Part shown: one piece after another, positions 1-6,300 of the stretch
Position numbering within the stretch: position 1 is the stretch's first letter
Layout: each line of letters begins with the position of its first letter
NCBI GenBank assembly: GCA_937868035.1
Contig: CALMLK010000066.1
Span: 1-6,823, forward strand
DNA from: an uncultured Alphaproteobacteria bacterium
Lineage (GTDB): Bacteria > Pseudomonadota > Alphaproteobacteria > Rhizobiales > Aestuariivirgaceae
Direction of reading: 5' to 3'
DNA: 6,823 bases
Program-made: the position numbers and the translations under genes
The notes under the pieces: generated by a model
The model's input: only the letters and a program-made list of their open reading frames with translations
What the model was told of the DNA's origin: nothing
Database searches by the model: none

Positions 1-928
1 GCTCGAAGCGCAGGATGTTATCCACCTCCGCGCCGCGCCAGCCATAGATCGACTGGTCGTCGTCGCCCACGCAGCAGATGTTGTGGTGGCCGCCCGCCAG
101 CAGGCGCAGCCAGAGATATTGCGCGATGTTGGTGTCCTGGTACTCGTCCACCAGCATGTAGCGGAAGCGCTGCTGGTAAGTCTTCAGCACATCCGGATGA
201 TTCTGGAACAGGCGCAGGACTTCCAGAAGCAGGTCGCCGAAGTCACAGGCATTCACGGTCTTCAGGCGCTGCTGGTAATCAGCATAGAGCTTGCCGCCGA
301 GGCCATTGGCGAAGGCGTGGGCTTCACCGGCGGGCACGCGGTCGGGCGTCAGGCCCCGATTCTTCCAGCCGTCGATCAGGGCGGCGAGCTGGCGCGCGGG
401 CCAGCGCTTCTCGTCGATGCTCCCGGCCTGCAGGAGCTGCTTCAGGAGGCGCACCTGGTCGTCGTCATCGAGGATGGTGAAGCCGCTGCGGAGTCCTGCG
501 AGTTCGTAGTGATTGCGGAGGATCTTCACGCCGATGGAATGGAAGGTGCCGAGCCACGTCATGCCTTCGACCATGCCGCCGATCAGCATGCCGATCCGTT
601 CCTTCATCTCGCGCGCCGCCTTGTTGGTGAAGGTGACGGCGAGGATCTGGTTGGGGAAGGCCTTCCGTGTACTGAGGATATGGGCGAGCCGCGTGGTCAG
701 CACGCGGGTCTTGCCGGTGCCGGCGCCAGCGAGAACGAGGAGCGGGCCGTCGATCGAGAGTACCGCGTCGCGCTGTTCGGGGTTCAGGCCCTTGAGATAG
801 GGAGGCTCGGCCCCCGCCATCGCGCGCGCGGCAATGCCGCCCGGCACGACGCCCGTGGGCGTCGCCGGTGCGGCGAGGTCGTCCTCGTTGAAGTTGTCGA
901 GGTCGAGCGGATTTCGGGAGTTGGACAT
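1..928 (-). CDS. uvrD: UvrD/PcrA-family ATP-dependent DNA helicase, N-terminal part (runs off left edge)
   Basis: This is a superfamily 1A 3'-5' DNA helicase, which unwinds DNA in nucleotide excision and mismatch repair and removes proteins from DNA. Only the first 309 residues are in the window; the family is usually 700-800 residues. Visible landmarks are a Q-motif region LNPEQ (48-52), Walker A AGAGTGKT (67-74), motif Ia TFTNKAAREMKERI (99-112), a TFHSIG motif shortly after, Walker B VDEYQD (D261, E262) and motif III VGDDDQSIYGWRGAE (287-301). Together these identify the family with near certainty. Residues 1-45 form an Asp/Pro/Ala-rich extension ahead of the helicase core, as is common in alphaproteobacterial UvrD. 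ATG at 928 is the only in-frame ATG that keeps the whole core, and no ATG lies upstream in frame. The only Shine-Dalgarno-like match, AAGGA at 948-944, is 15 bases from the ATG, which is far. The gene follows a small same-strand gene by 46 bases with no terminator visible, so cotranscription is plausible. PcrA is an alternative name. No alphaproteobacterial LexA box (GTTC-N7-GTTC) is seen upstream. Confidence 0.96.
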   Translation of the reverse strand, partial: MSNSRNPLDLDNFNEDDLAAPATPTGVVPGGIAARAMAGAEPPYLKGLNPEQRDAVLSIDGPLLVLAGAGTGKTRVLTTRLAHILSTRKAFPNQILAVTFTNKAAREMKERIGMLIGGMVEGMTWLGTFHSIGVKILRNHYELAGLRSGFTILDDDDQVRLLKQLLQAGSIDEKRWPARQLAALIDGWKNRGLTPDRVPAGEAHAFANGLGGKLYADYQQRLKTVNACDFGDLLLEVLRLFQNHPDVLKTYQQRFRYMLVDEYQDTNIAQYLWLRLLAGGHHNICCVGDDDQSIYGWRGAEVDNILRFE

Positions 929-929
929 G

Positions 930-956
930 GGCCGGGCAATGATTCCTTGTCCGGCC
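930..956 (-). promoter_or_regulatory. Stem-loop in the uvrD leader that covers its ribosome binding site
   Basis: On the minus strand GGCCGG (956-951) pairs with CCGGCC (935-930). After one A-C mismatch, CAA (949-947) pairs with TTG (939-937), leaving a 7-base loop. The stem ends one base before the uvrD ATG, and the only purine-rich Shine-Dalgarno-like element (AAGGA, 948-944) lies in the upper stem and loop. This would sequester the ribosome binding site. There is no T-tract after it, so it does not look like an intrinsic terminator. The structure is seen directly. Its regulatory role is inference, and GC-rich DNA makes chance stems common. Confidence 0.4.
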
Positions 957-974
957 TATATAGGGCAGCAGGCC
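953..974 (-). promoter_or_regulatory. Alternative stem overlapping the uvrD leader hairpin; contains a TATATA -10-like element
   Basis: Immediately after the stop codon of the small upstream gene, GGCCT (974-970) can pair with AGGCC (957-953) around a 12-base loop. It uses the same GGCC (956-953) as the hairpin next to the uvrD ATG, so the two stems exclude each other. The stretch also holds a perfect 10-base palindrome CCTATATAGG (955-964). Its TATATA (962-957 on the minus strand) could be a -10 element for uvrD, placing a transcript start near 950, but the -35 position (TCGCCG at 17-base spacing) matches only half the consensus. Both readings are weak. Confidence 0.25.
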
Positions 975-1178
975 TCAGGCGGCGAGGCAATGTTTCTGCT
1001 TTGTACCCGTGAGCTTTACGGCTTTCACATGATCCATGGCACGGCGCCAGCGGTCGGCGGTTTCCATATCGCCTGCGCGCTCGCAGAGTTCCGCGTGGCG
1101 CGCTGCCTCGGCCAGGGCCTTGTGGCCGTGAACGAAGACGAGGGCGTCCGCGAAATGGGCAAATCCGTTCTGTGTCAT
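975..1178 (-). CDS. Small hypothetical protein (67 residues) upstream of uvrD
   Basis: I do not recognise a named family. The protein looks real: it has an almost perfect ribosome binding site, alphaproteobacterial-type codon use, and a composition expected of a compact soluble helical protein. Short same-looking helical proteins with the pattern Ala-rich helix, then GD, then ADRWRR are common as uncharacterised genes in rhizobia; this is from memory and was not searched. Residues roughly 3-30 (FAHFADALVFVHGHKALAEA and onward) and 38-50 (METADRWRRAMDHV) would form helices separated by a GDM turn. There is no signal peptide or membrane segment. Two adjacent in-frame ATGs exist, at 1181 and 1178. 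I chose 1178 because the AGGAGG is then 6 bases away rather than 3; the alternative adds one Met. Longer frames reaching up to 1349 lack a comparable ribosome binding site. The C-terminus reads KHCLAA, so the last three residues match the ending of SsrA tags recognised by ClpXP. It is followed 46 bases later by uvrD on the same strand. Confidence 0.75.
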   Translation of the reverse strand: MTQNGFAHFADALVFVHGHKALAEAARHAELCERAGDMETADRWRRAMDHVKAVKLTGTKQKHCLAA

Positions 1179-1184
1179 CATCAG

Positions 1185-1192
1185 CCTCCTTT
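1185..1192 (-). promoter_or_regulatory. Strong Shine-Dalgarno sequence of the small gene
   Basis: AAAGGAGG on the minus strand sits 6 bases before the ATG at 1178 and 3 bases before the adjacent ATG at 1181. It is the best ribosome binding site in the window and decides the start of the small gene against the longer frames that extend upstream. Confidence 0.8.
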
Positions 1193-1280
1193 CCGGGTCC
1201 GGCTCTGTTGTCCGGCTGAACCCAGTCGTGACAGCCAAATATGCCCCCAGCTTTACAGCCATGTGACGAGAGTGAGGCAG

Positions 1281-1303
1281 TTTGCACAATTTGGCGATGC
1301 AAA
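1281..1303. repeat. Inverted repeat TTTGCA-N11-TGCAAA in the gap upstream of the small gene
   Basis: The arms TTTGCA (1281-1286) and TGCAAA (1298-1303) are perfectly complementary and separated by 11 bases. The element lies about 100 bases upstream of the small gene start, in the 187-base noncoding gap between thioesterase and small gene. The arm-to-arm period of 17 bases suits a dimeric regulator binding DNA as well as an RNA hairpin. No regulator gene is adjacent to suggest which. The rest of the gap shows no convincing -35/-10 pair. Confidence 0.35.
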
Positions 1304-1338
1304 TGCACGGCGCGGCGCGAAGTGTATCGGAATTGGGG

Positions 1339-1358
1339 GCCGGGGGCATCGCCCCGGC
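1339..1358 (-). terminator. GC-rich hairpin just after the thioesterase stop codon, possible terminator
   Basis: GCCGGGG (1339-1345) and CCCCGGC (1352-1358) form a perfect 7-base-pair stem with a 6-base loop. The stem begins 7 bases after the TGA of the thioesterase gene in its direction of transcription. Position and strength fit a 3' end signal, but no T-tract follows (the next bases are CCCCAATTCC), so it is either a non-canonical or Rho-assisted terminator or an RNA-stabilising 3' hairpin. Confidence 0.4.
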
Positions 1359-1365
1359 ACGTCTG

Positions 1366-1848
1366 TCACGCCTTCCGCGGAATGCCGATCTTGTGGCCGA
1401 CCTGAGGGGGCACGGGCAGGGATTTGTGGGCGAGGGCGATTTCGGCGATTTTCTTCGCCACCTCGGGCGGGAATTCCGAGGTCCTGTGGGTGGTGAGGCT
1501 GACGTGACTGACCATCACCTCCAGCACGCAGGAGACCCAGCCTTCCGTGGCGTGGCGCATCGCTTGCACATAGTGCACGCGCTTGTGGTCGTGGTCGAGA
1601 AACTGGATATCGATCTTCACCGTGTCGGTGGGCGCGAGTTCGCGGAGGTAGGAGGTGTGGGTTTCCAGCGTGAAGAAGGAATTGCCGGTCTTCACATAGT
1701 CAGGCCCAAGCCCTGCGAGGGCGAAGATCTCGTCGGCCGCGCGGTCGAACAGCACGTTGTAATAGGCCATGTTGAAGTGGCCGTTGTAGTCGATCCACTC
1801 CGGTTCGATCTTCATTTCGCGGGAGACGTAGGGGGCGGGAAAAGGCAT
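1366..1848 (-). CDS. Hotdog-fold acyl-CoA thioesterase (carnitine-pathway / betainyl-CoA thioesterase-like)
   Basis: A cytoplasmic thioesterase of the 4-hydroxybenzoyl-CoA thioesterase-like hotdog superfamily, expected to hydrolyse an acyl-CoA to free acid and CoA. The 160-residue length is typical of a single hotdog domain. The diagnostic N-terminal stretch EPEWIDYNGHFNMAYY carries the Asp of the DYNGH motif (residue 20 from this start), which is the catalytic acid in the family, followed by the long central helix. FFTLETHTSYLREL and LDHDHKRVHY form the following strands. This pattern resembles, from memory, the thioesterase domain fused to L-carnitine dehydrogenase and its stand-alone relatives, so a betainyl-CoA-like substrate is possible but unproven: no carnitine dehydrogenase or beta-keto acid cleavage gene is in the window. 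ATG at 1848 was chosen. A GTG at 1860 would add VSNA (Met-initiated) and is also open, and an ATG at 1815 would still keep the motif. None has a clear Shine-Dalgarno sequence. The gene is divergent from the dehydrogenase gene starting at 1882. Confidence 0.88.
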   Translation of the reverse strand: MPFPAPYVSREMKIEPEWIDYNGHFNMAYYNVLFDRAADEIFALAGLGPDYVKTGNSFFTLETHTSYLRELAPTDTVKIDIQFLDHDHKRVHYVQAMRHATEGWVSCVLEVMVSHVSLTTHRTSEFPPEVAKKIAEIALAHKSLPVPPQVGHKIGIPRKA

Positions 1849-1881
1849 CGCGTTTGACACTCGCTGTGTTAGCTTCGCGCC
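1849..1881. promoter_or_regulatory. Compact divergent start region between thioesterase and D-lactate dehydrogenase
   Basis: Only 33 bases separate the two divergent start codons (21 if the thioesterase starts at the GTG at 1860). A consensus -35 hexamer TTGACA is present on the plus strand at 1854-1859, but no -10 hexamer is found at 16-18 bases from it. Neither gene has a recognisable Shine-Dalgarno sequence here. At least one of the two promoters must therefore overlap the neighbouring coding sequence, or one transcript may be leaderless or nearly so. Confidence 0.4.
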
Positions 1882-3276
1882 ATGACTACACCACGTTTGA
1901 AGAACAGCACAACGGATGCCATCGGCAAAATCCGTGACCTCCTGGGTGAACGGCTTTCAACGGCGCAGGCAGTGCGCGAGCAGCACGGGAAAGACCAGAC
2001 GTGGAACGAGGGAGCTGCCCCAGATGCGGTGGCGTTCGTCAGGACGACAGCGGAAGTTTCCGCCATCGTCGGCATCTGCGCGGCCCATCGGGTGCCGGTC
2101 ATTCCCTACGGCACCGGCACCTCACTGGAAGGACACTTCTCCGCACCCTACGGAGGAATATCCATTGATCTCAGCGGGATGAATCACATCCTTGAAGTGA
2201 ATGGTGAAGACCTGGACTGCCGCGTGGAAGCGGGCGTGACGCGCAAGGCCTTGAACGCGCACCTGCGGGACCAGGGCCTGTTCTTCCCCATCGACCCGGG
2301 TGCGGATGCGAGCCTCGGCGGCATGGCGGCGACGCGCGCCTCGGGCACCAACGCGGTGCGTTACGGCACGATGAAGGAAAATGTGCTCGGCCTCACCGTG
2401 GTGATGCCCGATGGCGCGGTGATCCGCACCGGCACGCGGGCGCGCAAGTCGTCGGCTGGCTATGACCTCACGCGCCTCATGGTGGGATCGGAGGGCACAC
2501 TCGGCGTCATCACCGAGGTGCAGTTGCGGCTCTACGGCATTCCGGAATCGATTGCGGCGGGCGTGTGCGCCTTCCCCTCGGTGGAAGCCTGTTGCAAGAC
2601 GGCGATCGAGACGATCCAGATGGGTATTCCCGTGGCGCGGATCGAACTGGTCGATGCCGAACACATCAAGGCCATCAACGCCTATTCCAAACTCACGCTG
2701 CCCGTGTCACCCACACTGTTTGTGGAATTCCATGGCACCGAGGCATGGACGCGGGAACAGTCGGAACGCTTTGCGGAGATTGCCGCGTCGCATGGCGGCG
2801 GGGCTTTCGACTGGGCCACGAAGGAAGAAGACCGGGCGCGGCTGTGGCAGGCGCGGCACGATGCCTTCTGGGCGACCAAGAACATCAAGGCCGGCAAGTC
2901 CGAGAGTTTTGCCTCCGACGTGTGCGTGCCGATCTCGCGTCTCGCAGAATGCGTGGAGGAGACACGCAAGGACCTTGAGGCCAACGACATCTATGGCCCC
3001 ATGATCGGCCATGTGGGCGACGGCAATTTCCACGTGGTGCTGTTTGCCGACGTTGAGGATGCAGCGGAAGTGAAGCGGGTGAAGCTGGCCTATGACAGGC
3101 TGATCCACCGGGCGCTGGCGATGGGCGGCACCTGCACCGGGGAACACGGCATCGGCTCCGGCAAGCGGGCCTATCTGGCACTCGAACATGGCCCCGCACT
3201 CGCAACCATGCAGGCGATCAAGCGCGCACTGGACCCGCTCAACATCATGAACCCGGGGAAGAATGCGGCCATTTGA
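1882..3276 (+). CDS. dld: FAD-linked D-lactate dehydrogenase (cytochrome), LDHD/DLD type
   Basis: A flavoprotein that oxidises D-lactate and possibly other D-2-hydroxy acids to the 2-keto acid, passing electrons to the respiratory chain. It belongs to the vanillyl-alcohol oxidase/PCMH flavoprotein family. The complete 464 residues match the family length. The FAD-binding domain (about 45-215) shows PYGTGTSLEGH (75-85), VEAGVTRKALNAHLRDQGL, DPGADASLGGMAAT (138-151), SGTNAVRYGTM and VGSEGTLGVITE (201-212). The C-terminal oxidase domain (about 222-461) shows PVARIELVD, TLFVEFHG, then GHVGDGNFH (376-384) and GEHGIGSGKR (420-429), whose His377, His384 and Glu421 are the metal/substrate-site residues of the family. 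It ends with the usual NPGK. Resemblance to mammalian mitochondrial LDHD is strong along the whole length, from memory. GlcD of glycolate oxidase is the main alternative, but no glcE or glcF gene is adjacent. E. coli Dld is a different, longer type. No signal peptide is seen. ATG at 1882 has no Shine-Dalgarno sequence, but no better in-frame start exists before the FAD domain. An AsmA gene follows after 39 bases. Confidence 0.9.
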   Translation: MTTPRLKNSTTDAIGKIRDLLGERLSTAQAVREQHGKDQTWNEGAAPDAVAFVRTTAEVSAIVGICAAHRVPVIPYGTGTSLEGHFSAPYGGISIDLSGMNHILEVNGEDLDCRVEAGVTRKALNAHLRDQGLFFPIDPGADASLGGMAATRASGTNAVRYGTMKENVLGLTVVMPDGAVIRTGTRARKSSAGYDLTRLMVGSEGTLGVITEVQLRLYGIPESIAAGVCAFPSVEACCKTAIETIQMGIPVARIELVDAEHIKAINAYSKLTLPVSPTLFVEFHGTEAWTREQSERFAEIAASHGGGAFDWATKEEDRARLWQARHDAFWATKNIKAGKSESFASDVCVPISRLAECVEETRKDLEANDIYGPMIGHVGDGNFHVVLFADVEDAAEVKRVKLAYDRLIHRALAMGGTCTGEHGIGSGKRAYLALEHGPALATMQAIKRALDPLNIMNPGKNAAI

Positions 3277-3300
3277 AAACCATGATGCTTGGACTAACGT
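3273..3300 (+). promoter_or_regulatory. Weak candidate promoter for the AsmA gene
   Basis: TTGAAA (3273-3278, 5 of 6 to the -35 consensus, overlapping the dehydrogenase stop codon) is followed after 16 bases by TAACGT (3295-3300, only T1, A2 and T6 matching the -10 consensus). A transcript from it would begin around 3307, leaving a leader of about 9 bases that would start within the Shine-Dalgarno-like AGAGG (3306-3310). That makes it doubtful; readthrough from the dehydrogenase gene is at least as likely, since no terminator is seen in the 39-base gap. Confidence 0.15.
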
Positions 3301-3305
3301 GGGAC

Positions 3306-3310
3306 AGAGG
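3306..3310 (+). promoter_or_regulatory. Shine-Dalgarno-like AGAGG of the AsmA gene
   Basis: AGAGG lies 5 bases before the ATG at 3316. It supports this start, which also places a clean membrane segment at the very N-terminus of the protein. Confidence 0.6.
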
Positions 3311-3315
3311 TCCGC

Positions 3316-6300
3316 ATGAGCGTCTGGAAATCACCGGTTTTCTATTTCGGCGTCCTGCTGCTGGTGGTGGTGGCGGCGTTGCTGGCGGCGCCTTATGTGG
3401 TGAACTGGAATGGCTACAAGGGCAGTCTTGAAGCCTATGGACACCGCCTGACGGGCCGCAACGTGCAGATCGGCGGCGATGTGCAGATCCGCCTGTTTCC
3501 GTGGCCGAAGCTCACCGCGCACAATGTGGCTATCGGCAATCCGGATGGCATCGAGGGCGCGCCGCTCATCCATGCCGACACGCTGACGCTGTCTCTGCAA
3601 CTCGGCGGCCTCCTCAATGGCAATCTCAACGTGGAGAGCGTGGAACTGCTGGAACCGCGGGTCACGCTGATCCGCACCGATGCAGGCGCGGTGAACTGGC
3701 TCCTATCGCCGGACGAAGACCTGCGGCGCTCCAGCCTGCTTGCCAATGTGCGCCTGGACCAGATCCGGTTGTTCAGCGGCACGATCCGCCTGGATGACAG
3801 AAAGCAGGGGCTCGTCACCGACATCTCCACCATCGATGCGGACATGTCGGCGGATGCGATCGAGGGGCCGTGGCGTCTGCGGGGCACGGGCTATTGGCGG
3901 GAAATGCCGATGGCCTTCACCTTCTCGAGTGGTGCCTACACGGACGCCGAACCGTTTCGCTTCGGCATCAAGGTGACACCCGGTGATCCGTCGCTTCCTG
4001 TCGCGGCGCTGGATGGCGGCTGGAAGGACGGCGCCTTTGACGGCGACGTGAGTGTTCTGGCGCAGGAGGCGGAAGGCCAGAAGGGCAGCGTGGAAGGCGG
4101 CCTCCGGCCGCTGGCACTGCGGGCCAAGTTGAAGGCCTCGGCTGAAAGGGCGGAGCTCAGCGAGATCAAGATTACCCCGGCGGATGCGCGGGACTCGGGC
4201 ACGCTTGTGGAAGGCACGGCGGGCATTGACCTTGGCAACGCTCTCACGGGCAACATCGCGCTGAAGGCTCCACGGGTGAACCTTGACACCATGCTCGGCG
4301 CGGAGACGCTGGCCGCCTGGCGGAGCGGGGGTGTGCTGGCCGTTTCGCATTCGTTGTTGCGCAATCTGCCGCAGAAGCTGGACGTGCGCTTTGGCCTGGA
4401 CGTGACGGTGCTCACGGCGGGCGGCGAGACCATGAATGACGTGCAACTGGCTGCACATATCACGCCAGCCGGCATCGACATCGAGAACGCGCGCGCCGGA
4501 TTGCCCGGCCGTTCCGCCATGCGCCTCACCGAAGGCAAGGTGGCGCGCAAGGATGGTGACACCGCGCTTTCCGGCGTGCTGGCCTTCGAGAGCAGCGACC
4601 TCCGCGCCTTCGCGGGCTGGGCCATGCCGTCGCGCAAGGCCGGGTTTGACAGCTGGTGGAAGGGCAGCCGGGGCCGCTTGAAACTGCAAGGCGACCTGGC
4701 GTGGTCGCCGTCGCAGATGTCGCTCAAGTCAGTGCGCTACGAACTGGAAGGATTGCCGGGCGAGGGCGAGGCCGTGCTGCGGCAGGGGCAGGTGCCATCG
4801 CTCACCACCCGCATCACCACGCCGTCGCTGGACCTGGATTCGCTTGTGACGGTGGAAGCAGGCGGCAGCGCGCAGGCCCATGCCTTTGACCTTCTGGGCA
4901 TTCTCGATCCGCTGCTCCATGGCGCGCAGACGCTGGAGAACCATGTGGTGCTGGATGCGGGCACCGTCCTGCTCAATGGCGTGCGGGCGCAGGACGTGGC
5001 GCTTGATGTGGGCACCAGCCAGAGCGGCTTCGAGATCAAGGCCTTCGACATCGGATCGGTGGGAGGAGCGCGCGTCAAGGCGGATGGACTGATCCTGAGC
5101 AATGCCGAGGGGCCTTCGGGCGATGTGACGGCCACGCTGGTCGCTGATGATCCGCGCGGTTTCCTCCGCCTTCTTGGCCTGACGGACGCGAGCGCGCAGT
5201 GGACGCGCGCGCTGGGCCAGAGCAACGTCGCCTTCACCTTCAATGCGAAGCCCGATTCAAACGGCCCCATCCTCACCTATGCGCTCACGGGTACAGCTGC
5301 CCCGTTCACGCTGAAATTCACCGGCGGGATCACGGAACTGGAGCGCGGTGCGGATGCCCGCGTGTCGCTGGAAGGAACCGTGGATGCGCCGGATGCGGCC
5401 CGCCTCATGGCCTTGGCGGGGATCGACAGCAAGGCCATGGCCGCCAGTCCCGGCAGCGTGGCGTTGTCGTTCTCCGGATCGAAGAGCGGTGGCTTTGCCA
5501 GCAAGATTGAAGCGCGGGGCTATGGCGCGCGGTTGTCGTTCGATGGCAGCCTGAAACCCGCCGAACCCTATTCAGCCATGTCGGGCGCGGCGAGTCTCTT
5601 TGCCGACGACGTGGGGCCGCTCCTGCGCGCGCTGGGCGTGCCGCAGGTGGAGGGGCCGGGCGGGCCGGTGCGCGTTGCCTTCAAGGTGACGCCGAAGGAC
5701 GGCGGGATCGCGGTCACGGATGTGGTGGGAGATCACGCCGGGTTGTCACTGGCGGGCGAAGCTGCCATCGACAAGGACGGCAAGCTCGCTGCGGATTTCA
5801 ATGTGGGCGATGTGGCGCTGTCGCGCCTGCTGGCGCTGACCTTCATGCCGTGGCGCGGCAGCGACGTTGACCTCTCGACCTCTTTCGCCGGACCGGATGA
5901 CGGATTGTTCGAAGGCGAGATCTGGCTCCGTCCACGCACGCTGGCCATGCCGTTCGGCGACCAGTTGAAAGAGACGGCCGTGGGCATCACGCTGGGCAAG
6001 AGCCGCAAGTTCGATCTTCTGGCGCCCACCGCGCCGGAGCTTGAATTCGACGTCGAGGTGACGGCGAATGAAGGCGTGTTCGATGCCAAGGCCAAGGGCA
6101 AGCTGCCGATTGACGTGGGCCAGGTGCTGACGGCCACAACAGGTGAACAGCTGGGCTCCGGCCATGTCGTGATCAGCGGCGAACTGGCGGGCACGGGCCG
6201 CAGTCCTGCTGCGGCACTGGCGGGGCTTGAAGGCAAGGGGTCCTACACGGGCACCGATCTCGTCTTTGCCAGACTCGCGCCCGAAGCCTTTGCGGCCAAG

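Noticed and set aside
929..974. Intrinsic terminator between the small gene and uvrD.
   Set aside because: The stems here are not followed by a T-tract on the minus strand, and the second one abuts the uvrD start codon.
929..1010. LexA (SOS) box upstream of uvrD.
   Set aside because: No GTTC-N7-GTTC or GAAC-N7-GAAC pattern is present in this stretch or around the start of the small gene.
83..1012. A 309-codon open frame on the plus strand across the left end.
   Set aside because: It is antisense to uvrD, whose helicase motifs are unmistakable on the minus strand. The long frame is a by-product of GC-rich codon use, and its predicted protein is low-complexity with no recognisable domain.
1179..1349. 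Longer start for the small gene (Met at 1349, 124 residues).
   Set aside because: The upstream portion includes the GC-rich hairpin and the inverted repeat, has no ribosome binding site, and the AAAGGAGG at 1192-1185 would then lie uselessly inside the coding region.
834..1857. Plus-strand open frames of 220 codons (834-1496) and 191 codons (1282-1857).
   Set aside because: They overlap the small gene and the thioesterase in antisense, have no recognisable motif, and the true hotdog motif DYNGH is on the minus strand.
1854..1883. Sigma-70 promoter from the consensus TTGACA at 1854-1859.
   Set aside because: At 16-18 bases downstream the sequence is CGCGCC, GCGCCA or CGCCAT, none resembling a -10 hexamer, and it would overlap the start codon of the dehydrogenase gene.
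3703..4727. Minus-strand open frames of 328 codons (3703-4689) and 263 codons (3936-4727).
   Set aside because: Both lie wholly inside the continuous AsmA reading frame on the plus strand and have compositions typical of antisense shadows (Arg/His/Ala or Ser/Pro/Arg rich).
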